Origin: Actinomycetota bacterium
GTDB taxonomy: Bacteria > Actinomycetota > Actinomycetes > Nanopelagicales > Nanopelagicaceae
Assembly (NCBI GenBank): GCA_009924725.1
Contig: RFRA01000020.1
Coordinates: 1-11,305, forward strand
Direction of reading: 5' to 3'
DNA: 11,305 bases
Below the pieces are notes generated by a model. That model made no database searches, had not been told where the DNA came from, and saw nothing but the letters and a program-made list of their open reading frames with translations. The position numbers and the translations under genes are program-made. The stretch's first letter is position 1; each line of letters starts with the position of its first letter. Of this stretch, positions 1-6,338 are shown one piece after another.

Positions 1-765
1 TTAGCTTTGACACACACCAAGAAAACAACTAAATATCGGTACGGACAAATTCAAGTTAAAGTTATCACTGATGCCAAACTTGGCAACCGATTGGCGATTG
101 TGAACCAAGTTAGATTGCATGATGAATATCTTTGGGGAATCAGCGAAGTTCCATCCTCTTGGCCAGCCGCAGCTCTAGAGGCACAAGCGATTGCATCCAG
201 AAGTTATGCGATGAGCAAAGTTGGAAAAGTTCTTAAGAGTTGCGATTGTGAACTCTATTCTTCAATTAGCGATCAGAATTTTGCTGGTTACACCAAGGAG
301 ACCGAACCTAAATGGGGACTGCTTTGGAAAGCCGCAGTAACAAGGACTTCACCTTCGGAAACTACCGGATTAACGGTTACTCGCAATTCATTACCGATTC
401 GCACCTATTTTGGCTCGTCAACAGGTGGCGTAACTGAAACTTCTAAAAACGCTTGGGGAACCGATGTTGGCTATACCTTCTCAGTTCCTGACCCTTGGTC
501 ACTTGATCCCAAGCTAAACCCTAATTTCTTCAAGTGGAAACGAGATGTCACGCAATCAGTGCTGGCAAGTGCTTTTGGGCTTTCAGATGTGGTTTCAGTC
601 AAAATTTTGTCGCTAAATGAAACCGGCACGGTCAAGTTTATTGAGGGTAAATCAAGCGTTGGCAAGAAAGTTAAATTAAGCGGTGAGACATTTCGCAGTC
701 GATCTAAACTGCCATCAACTTGGTTTGTGCTAACGGCTGAAGAGCTAGTTAGCGTGCAAAACTGA
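1..765 (+). CDS. SpoIID/LytB-domain protein, 5'-truncated by window edge
   Basis: The frame is open from the first base of the window, so the N-terminus (probably signal peptide or membrane anchor) is missing; the TTG at 7 is not supported as a start. The visible 254 codons match the SpoIID/LytB fold. There is a YLWGISEVPSSWP segment with the candidate catalytic glutamate at bases 145-147, followed by the typical ALEAQAIASRSYAM helix. A cysteine pair (CDCELY) comes next, then the late YFGSSTGG motif with the AWG that usually follows it. Family members such as Bacillus SpoIID are lytic transglycosylases acting on denuded peptidoglycan glycan strands; LytB is an amidase enhancer. In a non-sporulating actinobacterium the likely role is cell-wall remodelling outside the membrane, which is inference. 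The 3' end overlaps convergent dapD by 21 bp. Confidence 0.85.
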   Translation, partial: LALTHTKKTTKYRYGQIQVKVITDAKLGNRLAIVNQVRLHDEYLWGISEVPSSWPAAALEAQAIASRSYAMSKVGKVLKSCDCELYSSISDQNFAGYTKETEPKWGLLWKAAVTRTSPSETTGLTVTRNSLPIRTYFGSSTGGVTETSKNAWGTDVGYTFSVPDPWSLDPKLNPNFFKWKRDVTQSVLASAFGLSDVVSVKILSLNETGTVKFIEGKSSVGKKVKLSGETFRSRSKLPSTWFVLTAEELVSVQN

Positions 766-1680
766 GTTAAGTCCGCCCCAGGTGCCAGTACGCATAACTG
801 CTTCAAGCGCACCGCTTTGTGAGTTGCGTCGGAAAAGCAAATTACTAGCACCAGAGAGAGTGGCTGCTTTAACTACTTCACCATCAGGCAACAAAACTTT
901 GGCAGCAGCGGTTACGTAAGTTCCAGATTCAATTACGCAGTTATTGCCGAGTGAAATACCACATCCAGAGTTTGCACCTAGTAAGCAGTTCTCACCAATT
1001 GAAATAACTTCTTTTCCGCCACCGCTCAGGGTTCCCATTATTGAGGCGCTCCCACCGATATCGCTGCCATTGCCAACTACTACTCCTGCAGAGATTCGCC
1101 CTTCAACCATAGAAGTTCCAAGAGTTCCGGCGTTGAAATTTACAAAGCCTTCATGCATGACTGTTGTGCCGCTAGCTAAGTGGGCGCCGAGTCTTACTCG
1201 ATCGGCATCTGCGATTCGCACTCCACTTGGAACTACATAATCAACCATGCGTGGAAACTTATCTACACCATAAACAGCCACATGTTGTCCAGTTGCTGCA
1301 CGAATGTTGGCGCGAGTGATTTCGAAATTATCAACTGGACAAGGTCCAACTGAAGTCCAAACAACATTGTTTAGAATTCCGAAAACACCATCAAGTGATT
1401 GTCCATGTGGCTTAACTAAACGATGAGAAAGTAAATGTAAACGTAAGTAGGCATCGCTGACTGATGCCGGGGGTGTTGCTAAGTCAATTTCAATGCTAAC
1501 TACTTCACTGCGAACACCGCGTGCATTATCTGTTGTTGCAAGGGCGGCTAACTCGGTGGGCGCAGTCGCAGGCAAATTACCTAAAACAGGTGCTGGGAAC
1601 CAAGTATCAAGAACGGTTCCATCTTTTTCACCTCCGTTGATTAAGGTGGCGATTCCATATCCAGCTGCTCGTTGCGACAT
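745..1680 (-). CDS. dapD: 2,3,4,5-tetrahydropyridine-2,6-dicarboxylate N-succinyltransferase (actinobacterial type)
   Basis: 311 aa, close to the about 317 aa of M. tuberculosis DapD. It succinylates tetrahydrodipicolinate with succinyl-CoA in the cytosol, a step of the meso-diaminopimelate/lysine pathway feeding peptidoglycan. The N-terminus carries the actinobacterial DapD pattern ATLINGG...LDTWFPAPVLG (residues 11-34). Residues about 160-265 are a left-handed beta-helix of hexapeptide repeats with MHEGFVNFNAGTLG, MVEGRISAGVVVG and LLGANSGCGISLG. Glu193 in MVEGR is the likely equivalent of the proposed catalytic Glu of the mycobacterial enzyme. The C-terminus has RTGTWGGLNSVLH. The ATG at 1680 is favoured because a TAGGCT -10 element ends exactly 6 bases before it, implying a leaderless mRNA. 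It is divergent from the LOG gene with 30 bp between starts. No dapE neighbour is present, unlike in mycobacteria. Confidence 0.96.
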   Translation of the reverse strand: MSQRAAGYGIATLINGGEKDGTVLDTWFPAPVLGNLPATAPTELAALATTDNARGVRSEVVSIEIDLATPPASVSDAYLRLHLLSHRLVKPHGQSLDGVFGILNNVVWTSVGPCPVDNFEITRANIRAATGQHVAVYGVDKFPRMVDYVVPSGVRIADADRVRLGAHLASGTTVMHEGFVNFNAGTLGTSMVEGRISAGVVVGNGSDIGGSASIMGTLSGGGKEVISIGENCLLGANSGCGISLGNNCVIESGTYVTAAAKVLLPDGEVVKAATLSGASNLLFRRNSQSGALEAVMRTGTWGGLNSVLHAN

Positions 1681-1686
1681 AAGACA

Positions 1687-1692
1687 AGCCTA
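1687..1692 (-). promoter_or_regulatory. Putative -10 element (TAGGCT) of dapD
   Basis: On the minus strand TAGGCT is followed by TGTCTT and then the dapD ATG, so it occupies -12 to -7 relative to the A of the start codon. This matches the TANNNT -10 of leaderless actinobacterial transcripts. No good -35 is visible (CGCATG at a 17-bp spacer). Confidence 0.6.
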
Positions 1693-1697
1693 GCCCC

Positions 1698-1703
1698 TAT
1701 CCT
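1698..1703 (+). promoter_or_regulatory. Putative -10 element (TATCCT) of the LOG gene
   Basis: TATCCT ends 7 bases before the ATG at 1711, compatible with a leaderless or near-leaderless transcript. A GCGACA hexamer at 1674-1679 (4 of 6 matches to TTGACA, 18-bp spacer) could be the -35; it lies over the start of dapD. The two divergent -10 elements are only 5 bp apart. Confidence 0.55.
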
Positions 1704-1710
1704 TACCGAC

Positions 1711-2253
1711 ATGCGTATTGCCGTCTTTTGTTCATCATCACCCACCATTGATGCGAAGTATCAAGTGGTTGCAACCGAACTTGGAAATGCGATCGGCAAG
1801 CAAGGCTGGGGTTTAGTTTCAGGCGGTGGCCATATTTCCACGATGGGCGCAATCGGTCGAGCAGTCCGCGAAGTTGGTGGACATACAATCGGGGTAATTC
1901 CACAGTCATTAGTTGATATTGAATTTGCCGACCACGACAGCGATGAACTACATGTGGTCGAATCAATGCGCGAACGTAAAGCAAAAATCGAAGATTTAGC
2001 AGATGCATTTATTACCTTACCCGGTGGCCCTGGCACCCTGGAAGAATTTTTTGAAATCTGGGTCGGTCGCTTTCTAAAGTTTCATGATAAGCCGGTTTTG
2101 ATTCTTGATCCGCACGGCGCTTTCGCACCATTAGTAACTCTGCTTGATCATCTCGAAGCTGAGGGTTTTGTAAAACCAGGTCAACGTGAGTTAGTTACTT
2201 GGTGCAATAGCGTTGAACAAGTAATCGCAACTCTAACTAGCGGCACTAAATAA
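1711..2253 (+). CDS. LOG-family (TIGR00730) nucleotide 5'-monophosphate phosphoribohydrolase
   Basis: 180 aa from the ATG at 1711. An in-frame ATG at 1672 exists, but it lies inside dapD and upstream of the promoter, and the family begins at MRIAVFCSSS. The Rossmann-like fold carries both LOG signatures: SGGGHISTMG at residues 37-46 and PGGPGTLEE at 104-112, with the conserved MRERK at 86-90. LOG enzymes hydrolyse N6-modified AMP to free base (cytokinin-type) plus ribose 5-phosphate; older annotations say lysine decarboxylase. The M. tuberculosis homologue Rv1205, also downstream of dapD, is a proteasome substrate whose accumulation sensitises cells to nitric oxide through cytokinin-derived aldehydes. 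Substrate here is inferred from family. An SRPBCC gene begins 14 bp downstream, probably in the same transcript. Confidence 0.93.
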   Translation: MRIAVFCSSSPTIDAKYQVVATELGNAIGKQGWGLVSGGGHISTMGAIGRAVREVGGHTIGVIPQSLVDIEFADHDSDELHVVESMRERKAKIEDLADAFITLPGGPGTLEEFFEIWVGRFLKFHDKPVLILDPHGAFAPLVTLLDHLEAEGFVKPGQRELVTWCNSVEQVIATLTSGTK

Positions 2254-2267
2254 TCGGATCAAATAAA

Positions 2268-2723
2268 TTGTCAGCGAATCAAATAAATATTCGAATAAAA
2301 ATTAGCGCTCCCATCGATAAAGTTTGGACAGCAATTGCTGATTGGGAGAGTCAAGGCGATTGGATGTTGCAGACTCGAGTTTGGGTTACCTCAGATATTC
2401 GCAGTGGTGTTGGTACTTCAATCAGCGCACTTACTGGACCCCTAGTTAAGTCCGGTTTTAAATTTGGTTTACTAGATAAAATGGTGGTTACTAATTGGCT
2501 GCCACCGCGATTGTGCGAAGTTGATCATGTGGGCAAGATAATCAAAGGCACTGGTAAGTTCGAGCTAACAGATCTTTCCGATGAGCGAGAAATTGCAACT
2601 AACTTCCATTGGTCAGAAACGATCAAAGCCCCCAAAGTGGTGTTTCTATTGATCTATCTGCCCACCTATTTAGGCGTGCGAATCTCACTTTTACGCTTTC
2701 GGAGATCTCTTACCAATCGCTAG
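2268..2723 (+). CDS. SRPBCC-fold (polyketide cyclase/START-like) protein
   Basis: 151 aa. The opening strand IRIKISAPIDKVWTAIADWES (about residues 8-28) is the characteristic SRPBCC start: a beta strand, then AP.DKVW and an amphipathic helix. Beta-rich sequence follows to about residue 120, with a hydrophobic VVFLLIYLPTYLG helix near 124-136 that would close the ligand cavity. SRPBCC proteins bind hydrophobic ligands in a deep pocket, but this one has no residues that reveal a ligand or reaction, so the function is unknown. The start is TTG at 2268, 14 bp after the LOG stop. No Shine-Dalgarno or -10 is evident, so it is probably translated by reinitiation or coupling on the LOG mRNA. No better ATG exists upstream in frame. 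It ends 14 bp before the sigma-region-4 gene. Confidence 0.75.
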   Translation: MSANQINIRIKISAPIDKVWTAIADWESQGDWMLQTRVWVTSDIRSGVGTSISALTGPLVKSGFKFGLLDKMVVTNWLPPRLCEVDHVGKIIKGTGKFELTDLSDEREIATNFHWSETIKAPKVVFLLIYLPTYLGVRISLLRFRRSLTNR

Positions 2724-2729
2724 TAGCCT
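2724..2729 (+). promoter_or_regulatory. Putative -10 element (TAGCCT) of the sigma-region-4 gene
   Basis: TAGCCT lies directly after the SRPBCC stop codon and ends 8 bases before the ATG at 2738. This would give a leader of zero to two bases. No clear -35 is visible. Read-through from the LOG/SRPBCC transcript is equally possible. Confidence 0.4.
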
Positions 2730-2737
2730 GTACTCCT

Positions 2738-2938
2738 ATGAGCGCCTCAAAACCTGCCAAAACCTTGGCCGAAGTGCTCACTGATCTACCCGAAGAAGAA
2801 CGCATTATCTTGACCATGCATCTCTTGCGCGGCCTAACTGCCCCCGAAATTGCCAACTTAATTGGGGTGCCTGAACGGGCAGTTCAGTCGCTGATTTCGA
2901 GCGGAAAGTCCAGATTGAGCGCTTTGCTGGGCCTCTAA
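2738..2938 (+). CDS. Small stand-alone sigma-70 region 4-like HTH protein
   Basis: 66 aa. Residues about 14-66 read as sigma region 4: a helix DLPEEERIILTMHLLRGLT, then the helix-turn-helix APEIANLIGVPERAVQSLIS and a basic tail SGKSRLSALL, much like the C-terminus of an ECF sigma factor. ECF factors are normally about 170-200 aa with region 2, which binds core polymerase and reads the -10; that region is absent. Upstream sequence is occupied by the SRPBCC gene, and I see no frameshifted region 2. It could be a regulator that touches DNA or the RNA polymerase beta flap, half of a split sigma, or a degraded ECF remnant. The start is the ATG at 2738; an upstream in-frame ATG at 2609 is rejected because it sits inside the SRPBCC gene. 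A gap of 83 bp separates it from pepA. Confidence 0.72.
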   Translation: MSASKPAKTLAEVLTDLPEEERIILTMHLLRGLTAPEIANLIGVPERAVQSLISSGKSRLSALLGL

Positions 2939-2976
2939 TCGGCGTTCTTGATTTCTGTTTCACCCCCTAAATGCGA

Positions 2977-2982
2977 GATACT
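2977..2982 (+). promoter_or_regulatory. Possible -10 element (GATACT) for pepA
   Basis: The 83-bp gap 2939-3021 is the longest intergenic space in the window. GATACT matches TATAAT at four of six positions and would start a leader of about 33 bases containing the AAGGAG ribosome site. No -35 is well placed: TTGATT at 2948-2953 leaves a 23-bp spacer. Confidence is low. Confidence 0.35.
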
Positions 2983-3010
2983 TCTCCCTCACACCCGCGT
3001 AAGATCTTTA

Positions 3011-3016
3011 AAGGAG
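3011..3016 (+). promoter_or_regulatory. Shine-Dalgarno AAGGAG of pepA
   Basis: AAGGAG is five bases before the ATG at 3022. It decides the pepA start over the in-frame upstream ATG at 2971, which has no such site and would add a non-conserved 17-residue extension. Confidence 0.8.
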
Positions 3017-3021
3017 TTCCA

Positions 3022-4542
3022 ATGGCTGCCACGCTTATGTCTCTTCCCGCACATTTTCCAGCGCTAAAAGCGATTCCCGCTGATCTCAAGTCCGCTCTCT
3101 CAAGTGAAATTATTGCCCTTGGTTTTGTCGAGGTCGAAAATGCAGATGCTAGCGCTGAAAAAGAGTTCAAGTTAGTTGGTTCAACACTTTTACTAAAGAG
3201 CATCGCTGAAACATTTGGAATTGACCTGATAGATGAGCTTAAATTTTTTACACCTTCAGGAAAAGCCGGCGAATCTTTCGAACTTCCGATAAGTGCACCA
3301 GATGCTAAATCTGACCGGTTGTTACTTGTCGGTTTAGGCGATCAATCAATAGCTGCATTGCGTGCCGCAGGCGCCACAATTGGTCGCAAAGTAAAAGGTA
3401 AGTCACAAAGCATCGCAACTTTTTGCGCAACAACGGATTCACATGTGACGGCGCATGCCATCTCGGCGACTATGGGTGCCTATCTCTGGAATTTAAAAAG
3501 TGGACCTAAGCCACTAAAGCCAACGATTTATCTTTCTATTTCAACCTTGGCGCTAAAGCGGGCTCTGGCAGTTAGCGCTGCAGTTTGGCGCGCTCGCGAT
3601 CTAGTGCACACACCAGCAAATATAAAGACACCAGCGTGGGTGGCAGCAAATGCAAAGTTAGTTGCGAAAGAACGCAATATTTCGATTAAAATTTTAGCTG
3701 GGAAAGAGTTGGCGCAATTTGGTGGCTTAAGTGCAGTCGGTAATTCTTCGCGCAAATCACCACCTAGATTTATTGAAATCACATATGCGCCAAAAGGTTC
3801 GAGCAATTGGCCACATGTCGTATTAGTTGGCAAAGGAATTACCTTTGATACCGGCGGATATTCTTTGAAGCGACCTTACGACATCATGATGGCAATGAAA
3901 ACAGATATGGCTGGAGCTGCCGCAGTTCTATGTGTTGTGAGCGCACTTCCAGAATTAGCCCCACGGGTTCGGGTTACTGCGTTGTTAATGTGTGCTGAAA
4001 ATGCGGTATCTGGTACTGCCCAACGCCCAAGTGATGTCATTACGCATTTCGGAGGAACTACAACTGAAGTACTAGATACTGATGCCGAAGGTCGGTTAGT
4101 TTTGGCGGACGGCCTGGCATATGCCGACTTAAAGTTAAAGCCAGATTATTTAATCGATATTGCAACTCTAACCGGAGCAGCAACTTTAAGTCTGGGCAAA
4201 CAATATGCAGCGATGTATTCGCGCGATGACAAGTTGGCTGCAACATTTTATGAACTGGGAGACAAATCAGGTGATCGAGTTTGGCGTATGCCATTAGTAG
4301 ACGAATACACTGATTGCCTGGAAAGTGAGATTGCTGATCAAAAGAATATTGGCGGGAAAAGTGGCTACGGCGCTGGGTCTGTGACTGCTGCGCTGTTTCT
4401 AGAAAAATTTGTTGGTAATCGCAAATGGGTGCACTTTGATATTGCTGGTACTGGTCGCAGCGAAGTTGACGCAGGCGAAAATCCTAAAGGTGGTACTGGT
4501 TTCGGAGTCCGCTTGCTAACAACCTGGATTTCTTCGCTATGA
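3022..4542 (+). CDS. pepA: Leucyl aminopeptidase, peptidase family M17
   Basis: 506 aa, typical for M17. This is a cytosolic two-metal aminopeptidase that removes N-terminal residues from peptides, finishing protein turnover; the family is usually a homohexamer. The N-terminal macro-like domain spans about residues 1-180. The catalytic domain holds VGKGITFDTGG (metal ligands Lys271 and Asp276), KTDMAGAA (Asp295) and DTDAEGRL at 352-359 (Asp354, Glu356 and the active-site Arg358). It continues with IDIATLTGA at about 378-386 and ends with HFDIAGT and a GGTGFGVR motif. The signature octapeptide begins with Asp instead of the canonical Asn. The ATG at 3022 follows an AAGGAG five bases away. The stop overlaps the O-methyltransferase start as ATGA, so the two are translationally coupled. 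Confidence 0.96.
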   Translation: MAATLMSLPAHFPALKAIPADLKSALSSEIIALGFVEVENADASAEKEFKLVGSTLLLKSIAETFGIDLIDELKFFTPSGKAGESFELPISAPDAKSDRLLLVGLGDQSIAALRAAGATIGRKVKGKSQSIATFCATTDSHVTAHAISATMGAYLWNLKSGPKPLKPTIYLSISTLALKRALAVSAAVWRARDLVHTPANIKTPAWVAANAKLVAKERNISIKILAGKELAQFGGLSAVGNSSRKSPPRFIEITYAPKGSSNWPHVVLVGKGITFDTGGYSLKRPYDIMMAMKTDMAGAAAVLCVVSALPELAPRVRVTALLMCAENAVSGTAQRPSDVITHFGGTTTEVLDTDAEGRLVLADGLAYADLKLKPDYLIDIATLTGAATLSLGKQYAAMYSRDDKLAATFYELGDKSGDRVWRMPLVDEYTDCLESEIADQKNIGGKSGYGAGSVTAALFLEKFVGNRKWVHFDIAGTGRSEVDAGENPKGGTGFGVRLLTTWISSL

Positions 4543-5165
4543 ATTCAGTTCTTTTTAACTATTCCGAAAACTTTAACCCTGAAGATGTAGTTCTAGAGCA
4601 TGCTCGAGCACGCGGTGTTGAAGTCGGAGCCAATGACATGAGTGCGGGGACTGGCGTATTCCTGCAGCAATTAGCACACCTTCTTTCGGCGCAATCAGTC
4701 GTAGAGGTAGGTACCGGATCTGGTGTTGGCAGCCTTTATTTATTACGTGGCATGATCGATAGCGGCACACTAACTTCTATTGATGACGAGATAGAGCATG
4801 CCCGTATTGCCAAAATGGCTTTCTATGAAGATGAGATCGAAGCAGCTCGCTTTCGCTTGATCACCAATCCAGTCATGGATGTTCTAAGTAAGTTAACTGA
4901 TCGTGCGTATGACTTAGTTATCTTGCGCCATGACCCAATTGATTTAACTTACACAATCGATGAAGCACATCGAATTCTGCGTAGCGGGGGAGTCTTAGTC
5001 ATTGACTCATTCTTCGGCGGCGGCAAAGTGCCAGACCCAGCACAGCGAGACCCAAAGACAATTGCGCTTCGCGAGGCTGGGAAAAGAATCAAAACCAACC
5101 GTGACCATTGGCAGAGTTCCCTATTGCCAGTCGGAGATGGTTTGTTGATCGCCACAAAGTTATAG
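4539..5165 (+). CDS. Class I SAM-dependent O-methyltransferase, family 3-like (Rv1220c-type)
   Basis: 208 aa. A Rossmann SAM-binding core is visible: motif I VVEVGTGSGVG at residues 54-64, an acidic DDEIEHARIAK ribose-binding segment from 82, DLVILRHDP at 125-133 and the late IDSFFGGGKVPDPAQRD segment at 155-171. It resembles the metal-dependent catechol-type O-methyltransferases. However, the usual DLVFIDADK reads DLVILRHDP, and the usual IDN reads IDS, so two of the three expected metal ligands appear replaced. It may be metal-independent, or act on a different substrate, which is unknown. Its start overlaps the pepA stop (ATGA). In M. tuberculosis the homologue Rv1220c sits beside sigE; here htrA begins 12 bp downstream with no sigE between. 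Confidence 0.85.
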   Translation: MNSVLFNYSENFNPEDVVLEHARARGVEVGANDMSAGTGVFLQQLAHLLSAQSVVEVGTGSGVGSLYLLRGMIDSGTLTSIDDEIEHARIAKMAFYEDEIEAARFRLITNPVMDVLSKLTDRAYDLVILRHDPIDLTYTIDEAHRILRSGGVLVIDSFFGGGKVPDPAQRDPKTIALREAGKRIKTNRDHWQSSLLPVGDGLLIATKL

Positions 5166-5171
5166 CAAGAT
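5166..5171 (+). promoter_or_regulatory. Possible -10 element (CAAGAT) of htrA
   Basis: CAAGAT occupies exactly -12 to -7 relative to the htrA ATG, keeping the key A2 and T6 of the -10 consensus. TTGTTG at 5142-5147 could be a weak -35 (18-bp spacer). The nearby TAGCCT at 5171-5176 is only one base from the ATG and so is too close to act as the -10 for this start. Co-transcription with pepA and the methyltransferase is also possible. Confidence 0.35.
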
Positions 5172-5177
5172 AGCCTC

Positions 5178-6317
5178 ATGTCAGTTCGTAAACCGTCGCG
5201 CATCTTTCGCCGCAAACCAAATCAATTAGCCTTCCTTGACGATCTCGAGCAGAGCGCGAGCAAAAAACGCACTTTGCCAACAGCATCAATCGTCGTACTC
5301 GCCTTGGTAGCCGGATTACTAGGTGGAATACTTGGCGGAGATGCGACTAAAGGTTTGATTTCAAGTGGCGTTAATTTAGTTTCATCCACTTCAACTATTG
5401 AGCGATCACCAGATTCAGTTGCGGGTATTGCAGCACGGGTGTTGCCTTCGGTTGTATCGATTGAGACCATGTCAACAGATGGCGGTGGTTCTGGTTCTGG
5501 ATTCGTAATTGACCCGAATGGATATCTGTTAACAAATAATCACGTTGTAGCAGATGCAATGACTATTAAAGTAATTTTAAATGATGGCCGCGAATATGTG
5601 GCAAAAATTCTAGGTCGCGATCAATCCTATGATTTAGCGGTTCTGAAGATAAAAGCAACTGGATTAAAAGCGCTGCAATTTGGTGATAGCAGTAAAGTTG
5701 AAGTTGGTGACGCAGTAATTGCATTTGGCTCACCTCTTGGCCTATCTGGCACGGTAACGCAAGGAATCATTAGCGCAAAAAATCGTCCAGTCACAGCTGG
5801 CGATAGCAACAGTGCAACCTCATTTATTAGCGCATTGCAAACTGATGCCGCAATTAATCCCGGGAACTCAGGAGGACCATTAGTAGATGCCACAGGTGCC
5901 GTGATCGGCGTTAATTCGGCAATTGCATCACTGGGCAGCAGTCTGGGCTCGCAATCGGGGTCAATCGGACTTGGTTTTGCAATTCCAATAAATCAAGCTC
6001 GCAAAACCGCCGACCAATTGATTAAAGATGGCAAAGCCACTTATCCGGTTATCGGTGTGGCAGTAGATATGAATTTCACCAGCGGTGGCGCTTTAATCGC
6101 CAAAACTGCCACATCAATCATGGCCGGTGGGCCTGCGGCAAAGGCAGGTTTGCGTCCGGGTGACTTGATCACCGCTATTGATGGCATCAAGATTGGTTCC
6201 CCTGAAGAATTAATCGTTGAAATTCGCACGCACAACGTTGGCGATGAGGTGGCCATTACTTATCTTCGTGGAAAGCAAAGTGGTACTGCGAAATTGATTC
6301 TGATCGCTGGCAAATAA
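5178..6317 (+). CDS. htrA: HtrA/DegP-like membrane-anchored serine protease with PDZ domain
   Basis: 379 aa. A short basic cytoplasmic N-terminus (residues 1-34) is followed by one membrane span, about 35-54 (ASIVVLALVAGLLGGILGG). This places the protease outside the membrane as an envelope quality-control enzyme. The trypsin-like S1C domain has His122 in TNNHVVADA, Asp152 in YDLAVLKI and Ser231 in NPGNSGGPL, so the triad is complete. A single PDZ domain covers about 290-375, including the GLRPGDLITAIDG segment. The M. tuberculosis homologue Rv1223 follows sigE and rseA and takes part in envelope stress control; those two genes are missing from this spot. The ATG at 5178 is 12 bp after the methyltransferase stop, with no Shine-Dalgarno. 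tatB follows after 21 bp. Confidence 0.95.
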   Translation: MSVRKPSRIFRRKPNQLAFLDDLEQSASKKRTLPTASIVVLALVAGLLGGILGGDATKGLISSGVNLVSSTSTIERSPDSVAGIAARVLPSVVSIETMSTDGGGSGSGFVIDPNGYLLTNNHVVADAMTIKVILNDGREYVAKILGRDQSYDLAVLKIKATGLKALQFGDSSKVEVGDAVIAFGSPLGLSGTVTQGIISAKNRPVTAGDSNSATSFISALQTDAAINPGNSGGPLVDATGAVIGVNSAIASLGSSLGSQSGSIGLGFAIPINQARKTADQLIKDGKATYPVIGVAVDMNFTSGGALIAKTATSIMAGGPAAKAGLRPGDLITAIDGIKIGSPEELIVEIRTHNVGDEVAITYLRGKQSGTAKLILIAGK

Positions 6318-6326
6318 TGCAACCGA

Positions 6327-6332
6327 TAGGCT
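6327..6332 (+). promoter_or_regulatory. Putative -10 element (TAGGCT) of tatB-mrp
   Basis: TAGGCT ends exactly six bases before the tatB ATG at 6339 (-12 to -7), in the 21-bp gap after htrA. It is the same hexamer at the same distance as at dapD. No good -35 is seen. It suggests a leaderless tatB-mrp transcript in addition to possible read-through from htrA. Confidence 0.55.
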
Positions 6333-6338
6333 AGCCAG

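Noticed and set aside
944..1240. Plus-strand open frame inside dapD
   Set aside because: It is antisense to a well-supported enzyme, its proline/threonine-rich translation has no recognisable domain, and it shows no promoter or ribosome site; it is a shadow of dapD codon structure.
2971..3021. Longer pepA start at ATG 2971
   Set aside because: The extension of 17 residues does not look like M17 sequence, and the AAGGAG at 3011-3016 fits the ATG at 3022.
4603..4613. Near-perfect palindrome TGCTCGAGCA as an operator
   Set aside because: It lies within the methyltransferase coding sequence (EHARAR codons), far from any promoter, and a ten-base palindrome is expected by chance in 11 kb.
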